The notes under the pieces are model-generated. The model had not been told where the DNA came from. It saw nothing but the letters and a program-made list of their open reading frames with translations, and made no database searches. Made by a program: the position numbers and the translations under genes. Shown piece after piece: positions 1 to 8,044 of a stretch of 64,000 nt of DNA. The stretch is taken from NCBI GenBank assembly GCA_036796215.1, contig DAIRDJ010000004.1:1-64000 (forward strand), in the 5' to 3' direction. How positions within the stretch are numbered: the first letter of the stretch is position 1; every line of letters starts with the position of its first letter. This DNA comes from SLRI01 sp036796215. Lineage in GTDB: Bacteria; Pseudomonadota; Alphaproteobacteria; Geminicoccales; Geminicoccaceae.

Positions 1-724
1 TCACGAACTGGCCGATGAAGACTTGGGTGCCCAGCGTGATGGTCTTGACCGCCTCCCCGGGGGCCAGGATCAGAGGGAACCAGAGGTCGTTCCAGATCGG
101 GATCATGGTAAAGACCGCGACCGTTGCCATGGCCGGACGCACGAGCGGCAGTACGATGCGAAAGAAGATCGTGTACTCGCTGAGCCCGTCGATCCGGGCC
201 GCGTCCTTCAAGTCCTTCGACACACTGCGCATGAACTCGGTCAGGATGAAGACGCAAAGCGGCAATCCGTTGGCGGTATAGACCAGCACCAGGGCGGTTC
301 GCGTGTTGACGAGGTTGGTCGCCACCATCAGCTCGAGAATGCCGACAGTGCCCAGCCGAATCGGGATCATGATGCCGATGGCGAGATAGAGGCCCATGAG
401 CGGGTTGAACGGAAACCGGTACTCGGCAAGGGCAAAGGCGGCCATCGCCCCCAGGATCAGCACCAGCACCAAGGCCACCACCGTGACGACGAAGCTGTTG
501 AAGAAGTAGAGGGCGAAGTTGCCCTGCTCGAGCACCGTGGCATAGCCGATCAGCGAGAAGCTCTCGACCGAGGGCAGCGCCAAGGGCGACTGGAAGATGG
601 CGCGCCGGTCCTTGAACGAGTTGATCAGGATCAAGAGCACCGGGAAGAGCGCGATGATGGTGTAGGTGATGAGGATGCCGTGGGCGACCATTTCGGAGCC
701 CATCGAACGGCGAGCGCTGTTCAT
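1..724 (-). CDS. Sugar ABC transporter permease, MalG type (partial, C-terminus beyond window)
   Basis: This is the second inner-membrane permease of a family-1 carbohydrate importer. Translated from the ATG at 724 it starts MNSARRSMGSEM and has several hydrophobic segments. Near the left edge it has the EAA-type loop (DAARIDGLSEYTIFFRIVLP) that contacts the ATPase. The C-terminal end lies outside the window. An AAGGA stretch precedes the ATG. It is the fourth gene of a minus-strand unit (murQ, binding protein, MalF-like, MalG-like), so it probably imports amino sugars derived from peptidoglycan or chitin. No ATPase is visible; it may lie further left or be a shared MsmK-type protein. Confidence 0.9.
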   Translation of the reverse strand, partial: MNSARRSMGSEMVAHGILITYTIIALFPVLLILINSFKDRRAIFQSPLALPSVESFSLIGYATVLEQGNFALYFFNSFVVTVVALVLVLILGAMAAFALAEYRFPFNPLMGLYLAIGIMIPIRLGTVGILELMVATNLVNTRTALVLVYTANGLPLCVFILTEFMRSVSKDLKDAARIDGLSEYTIFFRIVLPLVRPAMATVAVFTMIPIWNDLWFPLILAPGEAVKTITLGTQVFIGQFV

Positions 725-753
725 GGCGTGAGTTTCCTTCGTTTGAGGAAGGT

Positions 754-823
754 GCGGGGAGGATGATCCTCCCCGCGCCCCACCAAAATTTCGAGGGGGC
801 GCGGGGGAAATCATTTCCCCCGC
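754..823. repeat. Paired palindromic intergenic repeats (REP-like), copies 1 and 2
   Basis: Two perfect 11-1-11 palindromes, at 754-776 (core GGGGAGGATGATCCTCCCC) and 801-823 (core GGGGGAAATCATTTCCCCC), face each other. Each is continued inward by GCGCCCC/GGGGCGC arms (775-781 and 796-802), so the whole block can fold as one long inverted repeat. It fills the gap between the two permease genes. Related copies occur at 55193, 60193 and 60988. It could attenuate transcription or protect a 3' end within the operon; that role is inferred. Confidence 0.85.
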
Positions 824-833
824 ATCTTTTTCT

Positions 834-1829
834 CTAGAACTGGTAGCGGCGGACGCGACGCTGCACGCCCCACAAGTACGCCATGACGCCGACCAGGATG
901 ATCAAGAACATCGCGGTCGCCACGGTCGCTCCCATATGCGGATCACCGAGCTCGAGCTGGTGGCCGAAGAAGGTGCGATAGAGGAACGTGCCCAGAATGT
1001 CGGTCGAATAGTTGGGCCCGGCCAAGGCCCCCTGGACCGCATAGATCAGGTCGAAGGCGTTGAAGTTGCCGATGAAGGTGAGGATCGAGATGATCCCGAT
1101 CGTGGGCCAGATCAGCGGCAGCTTGACCTTGAAGAAGAGCGACATGCCGCGCACGCCATCCAGATTGGCGGCCTCGCTGATGTCCTCGGGGATGGAGAGC
1201 AGGGCCGCATAGATCAGCATCATCGGGATGCCGACATATTGCCAGACGGAGATCAGCGCCAAGGTGGTGAGCGCCGACTCCTCCTTGCCGAGCCAGGGCG
1301 CAAACAAGCCCTCGAGCCCGACCAGGCCCAAAAGCGTCTGCGATACCCCCCAGATCGGGCTCAAGATCAGCTTCCAGGCAAAGCCGATGATGACGACCGA
1401 GAGCATCGCCGGCACGAAGATCGCCGTCCTGTAGAACGTCCGCCCCGGCAAATAGGTCATCGACAAAAGGGCCGCGAGCAGAATGCCGATCGGGTTCTGC
1501 ACCAGCATGTGGACGACGAAGAAATAGAAGTTGTTGCCTAGTGCGTTCCAGAACTGCTCGGCCCAGCGATCGTCGAAGAAGAGGCGCTCGAAGTTCGCGA
1601 GCCCGACCCAGAACCGGACGCCGGCGTCCGTCCGGTCGAAAAACGAGAGCCTGAGCGTCTCGACGAGCGGGTAGATCATCACCGCCGTGTAGATCAGCAC
1701 GGCAGGGGCCAGGAAGACGACGATATGCCAGGGAAAGGGCTTGCGTTTCGCCGGCTGGCTCACGGCCATCTCGGCTGGAGGGGTGCTCGCAGCCACATGA
1801 ATGGCCGCACCCGTGCGCTGCTGCTGCAT
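834..1829 (-). CDS. Sugar ABC transporter permease, MalF/UgpA type
   Basis: The 331-residue inner-membrane permease has a hydrophilic N-terminus of about 35 residues and then roughly six membrane spans, starting near residue 37 (FLAPAVLIYTAVM). The EAA loop is near residue 220 (EAANLDGVRGMSLFFKVKLP). Length and architecture fit the first permease of CUT1 sugar importers. It lies between the solute-binding gene and the MalG-type permease, separated from the latter by a paired palindromic repeat. Linkage to murQ suggests MurNAc or GlcNAc as substrate, but nothing in the permease fixes specificity. The start is the first ATG of the frame; a later ATG at about residue 21 (MAVSQPAK) is an alternative. 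Confidence 0.92.
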   Translation of the reverse strand: MQQQRTGAAIHVAASTPPAEMAVSQPAKRKPFPWHIVVFLAPAVLIYTAVMIYPLVETLRLSFFDRTDAGVRFWVGLANFERLFFDDRWAEQFWNALGNNFYFFVVHMLVQNPIGILLAALLSMTYLPGRTFYRTAIFVPAMLSVVIIGFAWKLILSPIWGVSQTLLGLVGLEGLFAPWLGKEESALTTLALISVWQYVGIPMMLIYAALLSIPEDISEAANLDGVRGMSLFFKVKLPLIWPTIGIISILTFIGNFNAFDLIYAVQGALAGPNYSTDILGTFLYRTFFGHQLELGDPHMGATVATAMFLIILVGVMAYLWGVQRRVRRYQF

Positions 1830-1896
1830 GGCTCGGTGACTTTCGGGGAAGGGAGTGTGCCGGCGACGATCCGGAGGACCGCCGCCGGCAACGAGC

Positions 1897-3150
1897 TTAG
1901 TTCGCCTGCGGCTCGTACCAGGAGGCGAGGCCGGTCTGCAGCCGCTCGGCGGCCTCCTCCGGCGTCATCACCCCGCTCACCACATTGGCCGACATCACCC
2001 ACATGTCGTTCCACAAGTTGGGCGTGCCCCGGCTCAGGATCTGGTGCGCGATGCGGATCGACGAGCTGCACTCCTGCCGCCAGTCGATGAACTCCTGCGC
2101 GATCGGGTCCTCGAGCGTGATCTGGTGGTTGGCAAGCGAGAAGAAGCCCGGCAGCGCGTTCGAATAGAGGTTGGCGAACTCGGCCGACCCGACCCACTCG
2201 ATGAAGGTCATGGCCGCGTCCTGGTTCGCGCTCGCGGCGTTGATGCCCAAGCCGATATCGACATGGTCGCTGATGAAGCAGGGGTCACCGGCATTGGCGA
2301 CCGGCGGCTTGAACGCGCCCATCTCGAAGAAGCTGTCGCGCTGGAAGGGCGAGATCTCCCACGACCCGGTCGGGTAGATCGCAGCCCGGCCCAGCGTGAA
2401 GAGGTTCTGGCTGTCCGGATAGGACTGCGCCTCGAAGCCCGACGGCAGATACTCGGCCCAGCGCGCGATCGTCCGAAACGGCGCCACATAGGGCTCGTCG
2501 GTGAGCTTGGCCTCGCCCGCGATCAGCGCCAGCCGGCCTTCTTCGCCCTGCCAGTAGTTCGGCCCGATATTGGTGTAGCCCATGGTCGCGGCTTCCCACT
2601 GATCGGCCGTCCCCATCGCCATCGGCTCGTAAGAACCGTCCGCCTTGATCGCGTCGAGCACGGCGAAGAACTCCTCCTCCGTCTCCGGCACCTCGAGCCC
2701 GAGTTCGGCGAAGGCGTCCTTGTTGTACATGAAGCCATGAATGACGGACGCCATCGGCATGCAGAACGTCGCACTGCCGTCATCCGTGCTCCAGGCGGCC
2801 GTCGCGGTCTCCGGGAAATCGCCCAGCTGCTCGAGGGCGGTGAGGTCCACCAGATGCCCACGATTGAAGAGCTGAAACGACGCATCGAACGGCCGGCAGG
2901 TGATCAGATCACCGGCGGTCCCGCCGTCGAGCTTGGCGTTCAAGGCCGCATTGTACTCGGCCGGTGCCGTCGGCTGGAACCGCACGGCGATCTCCGGATG
3001 CTCGGCGTTGAACGCCGGAATAATCACGTCCTGCCAGATCGTGATGTCGTCGTTGCGCCAGCTCTCGATGACGAGCTCCTGGGCTGCCAATGGCGATGCC
3101 ACGGCGATGCCGGCGGCAAGCGCGATAATTGCGGTCGACGTCTTCCTCAT
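1897..3150 (-). CDS. Extracellular sugar-binding protein of ABC importer (family 1)
   Basis: The 417-residue periplasmic binding protein has a Sec signal peptide (MRKTSTAIIALAAGIAVASPLAAQ, residues 1 to 24). The mature start, ELVIESWRNDDITIWQDVII, is typical of family-1 sugar-binding proteins. The ATG at 3150 follows a strong GAGGAGG ribosome site. It sits 12 bp after murQ and before the two permeases, so it should deliver the sugar to them. The overall fold and the GSWEISPF segment near residue 260 resemble carbohydrate rather than peptide binding proteins. The ligand is inferred from context as an amino sugar, possibly MurNAc or GlcNAc. Confidence 0.92.
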   Translation of the reverse strand: MRKTSTAIIALAAGIAVASPLAAQELVIESWRNDDITIWQDVIIPAFNAEHPEIAVRFQPTAPAEYNAALNAKLDGGTAGDLITCRPFDASFQLFNRGHLVDLTALEQLGDFPETATAAWSTDDGSATFCMPMASVIHGFMYNKDAFAELGLEVPETEEEFFAVLDAIKADGSYEPMAMGTADQWEAATMGYTNIGPNYWQGEEGRLALIAGEAKLTDEPYVAPFRTIARWAEYLPSGFEAQSYPDSQNLFTLGRAAIYPTGSWEISPFQRDSFFEMGAFKPPVANAGDPCFISDHVDIGLGINAASANQDAAMTFIEWVGSAEFANLYSNALPGFFSLANHQITLEDPIAQEFIDWRQECSSSIRIAHQILSRGTPNLWNDMWVMSANVVSGVMTPEEAAERLQTGLASWYEPQAN

Positions 3151-3162
3151 TGAGGTGCCTCC

Positions 3163-4065
3163 TCAGGTTTCAGAGATGGGATCGGGTTCGATTTCACGGG
3201 CGAGACGGAGATTGCCCTCGGCTTGCGCGAGGCAGGCCCGCGCTTCGTCCGGCGACAGGCCGTCCACCAGAAGGACCGCCGTCTTGACATCGTGCCCGGC
3301 CGCCGCGTGGGCCGACCTGGCGGCCTCGTCGGAGCAGCCGGTGATGGTCTGGACCATCCGCCGGCCGCGCTCGACGAGTTTGGCGTTCGACGCCACGACA
3401 TTGACCATCAGTCCGTCATAGACCCGGCCGAGTGCCGTCATGGTCTGCGTCGAGAAAAGGTTGAGCGCGATCTTCTGTGCCGTGCCCGCCGTCATCCGGG
3501 TCGAGCCGGCCAGAAACTCGGGCCCGCTGTCGAGCAGGATGCCATGCGCCGCCTCGGCCAGGAGCGGTGCGCCCGGATTGTTGGCCATGCCGATGGTCAA
3601 GGCCCCGCGGCCCCGCGCCTCGACGATGGCGGCCCGCGTGAACGCCGTCGTCCCGGAAGCCGCCAGCCCGACCACCACGTCGCCAGCCCCGATGCGGTGC
3701 TCGACGATCAGCCCGCGCCCGGCCTCGCCGTCGTCCTCCGCACCCTCGCGCGACTGGACCAGCGCCGCCTCGCCACCGGCGATCAGATAGAGCAGCCGCT
3801 CGTGCGGCCAGCCGAAGGTCGGCCAGAGCTCGACCCCGTCCTGCACCGCGAGCCGCCCCGAGGCGCCCGCCCCGACATAGACCAGCCGGCCGGCACCAGC
3901 CCGCAACCGCGCCGCCGCGGCCTCGACCGCTTCCGCCAACGCCGGCAAGGCCTGCCGCACGGCCACGAGTGCCCCCAGCTGGTTCTCGAGCATGGCGCCC
4001 AGCGCCTCCCCGGTCGGCCAGCGATCGGCACTCCTGTAGCGCTCCAAACGTCGTTCCGTGTCCAT
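3163..4065 (-). CDS. murQ: N-acetylmuramic acid 6-phosphate etherase
   Basis: MurQ cleaves the lactyl ether of MurNAc-6-phosphate to give GlcNAc-6-phosphate and D-lactate in peptidoglycan recycling. From the ATG at 4065 the protein is 300 residues, the usual length. It has a SIS domain with the sugar-phosphate loop GAGASGRLAVQDGVE near residues 66 to 80. The two expected catalytic glutamates are in VELWPTFG and EGAEDDGE, and the family signature STRMTAGTAQKIALN is present. I prefer 4065 over the more upstream ATG at 4137 because GGAGG lies just before it and the extra residues would cover the promoter. It is first in a unit with the sugar importer and divergent from the kinase gene. Confidence 0.95.
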   Translation of the reverse strand: MDTERRLERYRSADRWPTGEALGAMLENQLGALVAVRQALPALAEAVEAAAARLRAGAGRLVYVGAGASGRLAVQDGVELWPTFGWPHERLLYLIAGGEAALVQSREGAEDDGEAGRGLIVEHRIGAGDVVVGLAASGTTAFTRAAIVEARGRGALTIGMANNPGAPLLAEAAHGILLDSGPEFLAGSTRMTAGTAQKIALNLFSTQTMTALGRVYDGLMVNVVASNAKLVERGRRMVQTITGCSDEAARSAHAAAGHDVKTAVLLVDGLSPDEARACLAQAEGNLRLAREIEPDPISET

Positions 4066-4087
4066 CCCTGCCTCCGTTGCTGGCCCG

Positions 4088-4121
4088 AAAATACCAAAAA
4101 GGAACCACTTGGCAAGTGGTT
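4088..4121 (-). promoter_or_regulatory. murQ promoter with overlapping operator candidates
   Basis: Read on the minus strand there is TTGCCA (4115-4110), a 16-bp spacer and TATTTT (4093-4088), which would start transcription just upstream of murQ. The 18-mer ATACCAAAAAGGAACCAC (4091-4108) matches the copy on the other side of the intergenic region at 17 of 18 bases. A 9-1-9 perfect palindrome AACCACTTGGCAAGTGGTT (4103-4121) covers the -35 box. This looks like a repressor site; the regulator is not in the window. Confidence 0.6.
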
Positions 4122-4202
4122 TTTTCGCGGACGGCATGCAGTGGTCCGAACCGGGCCGAAATAGCGTAAAATCAACGATTTAATGTGGTCTTAAATTGGT
4201 CC

Positions 4203-4232
4203 TTGCCTAACGTGGTACCTTTTTGGTATGAA
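4203..4232 (+). promoter_or_regulatory. nagK-side promoter with mirrored operator candidate
   Basis: The plus strand has TTGCCT (4203-4208), an 18-bp spacer and TATGAA (4227-4232). The spacer contains GTGGTACCTTTTTGGTAT (4212-4229), the inverted partner of the site upstream of murQ. Within it TACC-TTTTT-GGTA is a short perfect inverted repeat. Transcription would begin near 4239, almost on the ATG at 4240. The arrangement argues for joint control of both divergent units by one regulator. Confidence 0.55.
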
Positions 4233-5145
4233 AAAACCCATGAGCACGATTACCCACATCCTCGCCGTCGACGGCGGCGGCACCAAGACCCGGGCAGCCC
4301 TCCTGGCCACCGACGGCACCCCCCTCGGCGAAGCGGTCGGCGGCCCCTGCAACCTCTTCCAGGACCCGGCTGCCGGCCTCGCCGAGATCCGCCGCCTCTG
4401 GCACGACCTCGCCACCAGAGCCGGCCTCGACCCGAAAGCCGCAGCCGCCCGCACCGCGCTCAGCGCCGGCCTCGCCGGCGCCAACGCCCCCGGCAGCCTC
4501 GCCCGCTTCCAGGCAGCCTTCGCCGACTTCGGCGCCACCCACCTCTCGACCGACGGCTACACCACGCTGCTCGGCGCCACCGACGGCCAGCCCGGCGGCC
4601 TCCTGGCCATCGGCACCGGCGTCGTCGGCTACCGGCTCCACTCGGGCGGCGAGGTGCAGAAGCTCTCGGGCTGGGGCTTTCCCATCGGCGACCGCGGCAG
4701 CGGCGCCTGGCTCGGCTGGCGCGCCATCGGCGACTGGCTGGAATTCAAGGACGGCTACACGGACCAGCCGCCGAGCACCCTCTGGCCCCAGCTCGAAGCC
4801 ACCCTCGGCACCACCACCGCCAGCATCCTCGGCTGGCTCAAGCCCGCCCGCCCCGCCGATTTCGCAGCCTTGGCGCCAGTCGTGATCGAGGCTGCGGGCG
4901 CGGGCGACGCCAAAGCCAGAGTGCTGCTCGACGAGGCCGGGGACCACCACCGCCGCCTGGCCGAGGCCATGGCCCCCACCACCAGTGAGCCACTCGTTCT
5001 CGCCGGCGGTCTAGCCCCGGTCTTCCGCACATGCCTGGACAAAGCGCTCGGCGCCGCGCTCGCCGACGCCAGCCGCACCGCCTCGCCACTTGACGGCGCC
5101 ATCCTCATCGCCCAGGGCCGAAACCCCGCCGAATTCACCGACTGA
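4228..5145 (+). CDS. N-acetylglucosamine kinase, BadF/BadG ATPase family
   Basis: This predicted amino-sugar kinase of the ASKHA fold would phosphorylate GlcNAc (or a related sugar) with ATP after import. The N-terminal phosphate loop LAVDGGGTKTRAALL is present. A second nucleotide-binding region is near residue 130 (LAIGTGVVG), followed by a GWGFPIGDRGSGAWLG segment typical of BadF-type GlcNAc kinases. It is 305 residues from the ATG at 4228; the ATG at 4240 (MSTITHILAVDGGG) is equally good and would suit a leaderless transcript, since neither has a ribosome site. It lies divergent from murQ and upstream of the deaminase, completing a sugar to sugar-6-phosphate to fructose-6-phosphate route if NagA is encoded elsewhere. 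Confidence 0.85.
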   Translation: MKKPMSTITHILAVDGGGTKTRAALLATDGTPLGEAVGGPCNLFQDPAAGLAEIRRLWHDLATRAGLDPKAAAARTALSAGLAGANAPGSLARFQAAFADFGATHLSTDGYTTLLGATDGQPGGLLAIGTGVVGYRLHSGGEVQKLSGWGFPIGDRGSGAWLGWRAIGDWLEFKDGYTDQPPSTLWPQLEATLGTTTASILGWLKPARPADFAALAPVVIEAAGAGDAKARVLLDEAGDHHRRLAEAMAPTTSEPLVLAGGLAPVFRTCLDKALGAALADASRTASPLDGAILIAQGRNPAEFTD

Positions 5146-5167
5146 CGAAAGAAGCGTCCCGAAAGCC

Positions 5168-6196
5168 ATGCCCATGTCGCAAATGCTGAAAGAGGTCAGC
5201 GAAACCCCGGCCCGCGTCGCCGCCATGCTGGCCGAGGACCAGGAAGCCTACGCCGCCCTGACCGCCGACCTGCAGGCCCGCCCGCCCGTCTTTGCCGCCA
5301 CCATCGCACGCGGCAGCTCCGATCACGCCGCCAGCTATGGCGCCTGGCTCCTGGGCCTCGCCGCCGGCCTCGCCACAGCTTCGCTGCCACCGTCGTTGGT
5401 GAGCCGGTATGCCGCCCGCCCCCGGCTGGGGCAGGCCCTCGTTCTCGCCCTCTCGCAATCGGGGGCCAGTCCCGACCTCGTCACGAGTCTCGAGGCCGCC
5501 AGTGCCAGCGGTGCCACCACCGTCGCCATCGTCAACCAGCCGGCCTCGCCGCTCGGCGCAGCCGCCCGCCATGTGCTGGTGCAGAATGCCGGCGAAGAGA
5601 AAAGCGTCGCCGCCACCAAGAGCTTCATCCTCACCTGCACCGTCCTCGCCCGCCTGCTCGCCAGCTGGCGCCAGGACCAGACACTGAGTGACGCCATCCA
5701 TCGCTTGCCCGACAGGCTCGAGCAGGCGATCGCCACCGAGTGGGGTGCCACGGTCGACCTGTTGCAGGATGCCACCAGCCTCTACGTCCTGGGCAGAGGG
5801 CCAACCCACGCGATCGCCGGCGAGGCGGCTCTAAAGCTCAAGGAAACCTGCTACCTCCACGCCGAGGCGTTCAGCGCTGCCGAGGTGCAGCACGGGCCCA
5901 AGGCCGTCATCGATCGGGATTTCCCGCTCCTGGCGCTGGCCACGGCGGATGCGGGTGGCGCCGATACCACCGCCTTTGCCGCCGAGCGGGCGGCCATGGG
6001 CGGCACGGTCGTCACCGTGAGCCCCGCTGACACGGCCCCCGGCCTGCAGGTCCGCCTGCCGACGCCGCTGCACCCGCTGCTCGACCCAATCGTCACCATC
6101 GCCGCCTTCTACCCCATGGCCGAGGCCCTTGCCCGCGCCCGCGGTCACGACCCCGACCATCCGCGTGGCTTGAAGAAGGTGACGACGACGATCTGA
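5168..6196 (+). CDS. SIS-domain glucosamine-6-phosphate deaminase (NagB-II type)
   Basis: The 342-residue protein has two SIS domains, like the isomerase half of GlmS but without the glutaminase domain. The first sugar-phosphate loop is IARGSSDHAASYG near residue 44, followed by LALSQSGASPDLV near 93. The second SIS domain includes LGRGPTHAIAGEAALKLKETC near 210 and AEVQHGPKAVI. The C-terminus DHPRGLKKVTTT mirrors the GlmS end that contributes to the active site. In this context it most likely converts glucosamine-6-phosphate to fructose-6-phosphate and ammonia. ATGs at 5168, 5174 and 5183 are all possible starts. It lies 22 bp after the kinase gene. Confidence 0.85.
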   Translation: MPMSQMLKEVSETPARVAAMLAEDQEAYAALTADLQARPPVFAATIARGSSDHAASYGAWLLGLAAGLATASLPPSLVSRYAARPRLGQALVLALSQSGASPDLVTSLEAASASGATTVAIVNQPASPLGAAARHVLVQNAGEEKSVAATKSFILTCTVLARLLASWRQDQTLSDAIHRLPDRLEQAIATEWGATVDLLQDATSLYVLGRGPTHAIAGEAALKLKETCYLHAEAFSAAEVQHGPKAVIDRDFPLLALATADAGGADTTAFAAERAAMGGTVVTVSPADTAPGLQVRLPTPLHPLLDPIVTIAAFYPMAEALARARGHDPDHPRGLKKVTTTI

Positions 6197-6232
6197 GCGA
6201 GACGGTGCGCCGGGCTCGCTGAACGGGGCGAT

Positions 6233-6307
6233 TGGTGCGGGCGGAAGGGGTCGAACCTCCGACACCGGCGGTGTAAACGCCGTGCTCTCCCGCTGAGCTA
6301 CGCCCGC
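6233..6307 (-). tRNA. tRNA-Val (anticodon UAC), CCA encoded
   Basis: The minus strand folds as a complete cloverleaf. The acceptor arm is GCGGGCG/CGCCCGC, the D arm GCTC-AGCGGGA-GAGC, the anticodon arm CGGCG-TTTACAC-CGCCG, and the T arm GGAGG-TTCGACC-CCTTC. The discriminator is A and the terminal CCA is encoded at 6235-6233. The anticodon TAC reads valine codons. Confidence 0.96.
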
Positions 6308-6362
6308 AGCCAGCCGAACCATAGAAAGGCCGGCCGGCCGGAGCAAGCGGCTCGAGAAGCGC

Positions 6363-6815
6363 TCAGAACGTGAACCAGCGCACCCCGTCAGCAGCCAGCA
6401 TGCCAGCCACGGCCGGCGGCGCTGCGACGGTGACGCCCTCGACGAGATCGGCCTCGCCATGCTCGCTGTTGGGCAGGAAGATGGCGCAAACCTCGACCGG
6501 CACGCCGCGCTGCATCAGGCCCATCAACATGTCCTTGGGGCTGACGTCGCGGGGGGCGAGCTTGGGTGGGTCATAGGCGGCGAGCCCGAGTTGCCCCGCC
6601 GCATCGCAAAGCAGAATGCGGGCGGATTGGCCCTGCTCGACCATCTGCGTGGTGAGCACGAGCGCCATGCCCTGGGTCTGATTGTCTGGCGAGGTGAGGA
6701 TAACGTAGACATCCGGTGCATCTTGGGCGGCAGCGCTGCTCGCCGCTCCGAAACCGGCACCCAGACCGAGAGCAGCGGCGACGGCAGCCGCCGCAAGGCT
6801 ACGCAAGATCGACAT
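6363..6815 (-). CDS. Secreted DsrE/DsrF-like protein
   Basis: The 150-residue protein has a clear Sec signal peptide (hydrophobic residues 5 to 25, AAA cleavage region, then QDAPDVYVILTSPDN). The rest fits the DsrE/TusD-like alpha/beta fold: an N-terminal strand, a helix rich in MALVLTTQMVEQG, then ILLCDAAGQLGL, and a CAIFLPNSEHGEADLVEGV segment with one cysteine. Proteins of this kind are often annotated as periplasmic DsrE-family proteins of unknown function. It stands alone, downstream of tRNA-Val on the same strand. Confidence 0.75.
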   Translation of the reverse strand: MSILRSLAAAAVAAALGLGAGFGAASSAAAQDAPDVYVILTSPDNQTQGMALVLTTQMVEQGQSARILLCDAAGQLGLAAYDPPKLAPRDVSPKDMLMGLMQRGVPVEVCAIFLPNSEHGEADLVEGVTVAAPPAVAGMLAADGVRWFTF

Positions 6816-7069
6816 GGCAATCTCCTTTCGTCCATTCGCACGAAAATGACGTCGGCAAACCTAGCATGATCGCGGCAAGGGAGATGTCCGAGAGCCGGCG
6901 CGGATTGCCGCAGCGGCAGTGTGAAGCCGTCCTCTACAGCACCGAGATCCCTAGAATGTCGGTCAACGCACTTCGACCACAGGTGTAGATTTGTCTTGGC
7001 AGGGTCGTGCTGGCGATGGCATGAGGCCGATTACCGGCAGCGGCCCATTGCCCGCGGAGAGACGAAAAG

Positions 7070-7540
7070 ATGCACGACGCCAGCCGCAGGCGTGCCGCCG
7101 ATCACGAGCTGCCCGATTACGCGTTGATCGCGCGAGTACTTGCCGCGGCGCGCTGCGAGCTCGTAGCGGAGCGCTGGCACAAGGGGGCATGCTCGGTCGA
7201 TGCCGACGGCCGCGAGACAGAGCCGCATGACTGCGCGTCGGTCGCTTGGTGTGTGCAGGGTGTGGTGCTGCGTCACTTGCTCGAGGGAACAAATCTCACG
7301 ATCCGGGCCGCGACCCATCTGCTGCATCGAACGGCAAGCCGGCTCTCCGCCGGCCGCTATGATACGCTGTTCGCCTTCAACGACGCACCGTGCACGACAG
7401 TCGCCGATATCCACCGGCTGCTCGATGCCGCCGCGACCGAGGCCGCGCGGCTCGCGGCCCTGCCGACGGACGGGTCGGCAGCGAGGGAGATGCCGGCACA
7501 ATTGACACTGATCAAGGCCGGCGCTGGCAGGAAGGCGTAG
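7070..7540 (+). CDS. DUF6197-like protein
   Basis: The 156-residue soluble protein has no signal peptide. It shows the pattern I associate with DUF6197: a helix ending in WHKGACSVDADGRETEPHDCASVAWCVQGVVLRH (about residues 37 to 70), and later FAFNDAPCTTVADIHRLLDAA (about 101 to 121). The function of that family is unknown; members are often near phage or stress genes. It is about 50 bp ahead of a DUF2267 gene on the same strand. A GAGAGACGAAAAG stretch before the ATG could serve as ribosome site. Confidence 0.6.
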   Translation: MHDASRRRAADHELPDYALIARVLAAARCELVAERWHKGACSVDADGRETEPHDCASVAWCVQGVVLRHLLEGTNLTIRAATHLLHRTASRLSAGRYDTLFAFNDAPCTTVADIHRLLDAAATEAARLAALPTDGSAAREMPAQLTLIKAGAGRKA

Positions 7541-7593
7541 ACTGGCTTTTTTCCAGGGCGTTCATTCGCCAAGCATCAGGGGAGAAGCAAACC

Positions 7594-8028
7594 ATGACCA
7601 CGGGCTTGCCTGTCTTCGACGCGACCGTCCAGGAAACCAATCTTTGGCTGAAATCGGTGATGCAGGGCATGCATACCGAGGACCGCCAGCGTGCGTACCT
7701 GGCGTTGCGCGCGACCTTGCACGCGCTCCGCGATCGCATCGGCCCCGAGCCCGCCGTCCACCTTGCAGCGCAACTGCCGATGCTGGTGCGCGGCCTTTAT
7801 TTCGAAGGCTGGCGGCTGGCCGCGAGCCAGAGCCGCGAGCGCCATCAGGCAGCCTTTCTGGACCATGTACGCGACGAGCTGCCCAAGGATGCCGGGATCG
7901 ACGTCAACCTCGCCGTCCGGGCCGTTTTCGCGACCCTCGAAGAGAAGCTCGACCCCGGCGAGGTCGCGAAGGTGACGCGCGTGCTGCCGGTGGAGCTCGA
8001 AGCCCTCTGGCCGCGCCCCCGCCGCTGA
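7594..8028 (+). CDS. DUF2267 domain protein
   Basis: The 144-residue protein has the DUF2267 pattern: an N-terminal helix TVQETNLWLKSVMQGM, then RQRAYLALRATLHALRDRIGPEPAVHLAAQLPMLVRGLYFEGW (about residues 32 to 75). A second half ends in GEVAKVTRVLPVELEALWPR. The family is small, helical and of unknown function, often found with stress or membrane genes. The ATG at 7594 follows AGGGGAGAAG, a good ribosome site. An internal repeat relation between the halves, as in the family, is plausible. Confidence 0.8.
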   Translation: MTTGLPVFDATVQETNLWLKSVMQGMHTEDRQRAYLALRATLHALRDRIGPEPAVHLAAQLPMLVRGLYFEGWRLAASQSRERHQAAFLDHVRDELPKDAGIDVNLAVRAVFATLEEKLDPGEVAKVTRVLPVELEALWPRPRR

Positions 8029-8044
8029 GCCGGCGAAGCCGCAC

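Noticed and set aside
1855..3153. Long open frames antisense to real genes, for example here and at 3223-4164, 21707-22906, 24122-25528 and 42556-43701
   Set aside because: Their products are Arg/Gly/His-rich with no domain, as expected for mirror frames in GC-rich DNA; the opposite strand encodes clear family members.
6233..6307. tRNA-Val as an integration site for a genomic island
   Set aside because: No integrase gene and no direct repeat of the tRNA 3' end was found nearby.
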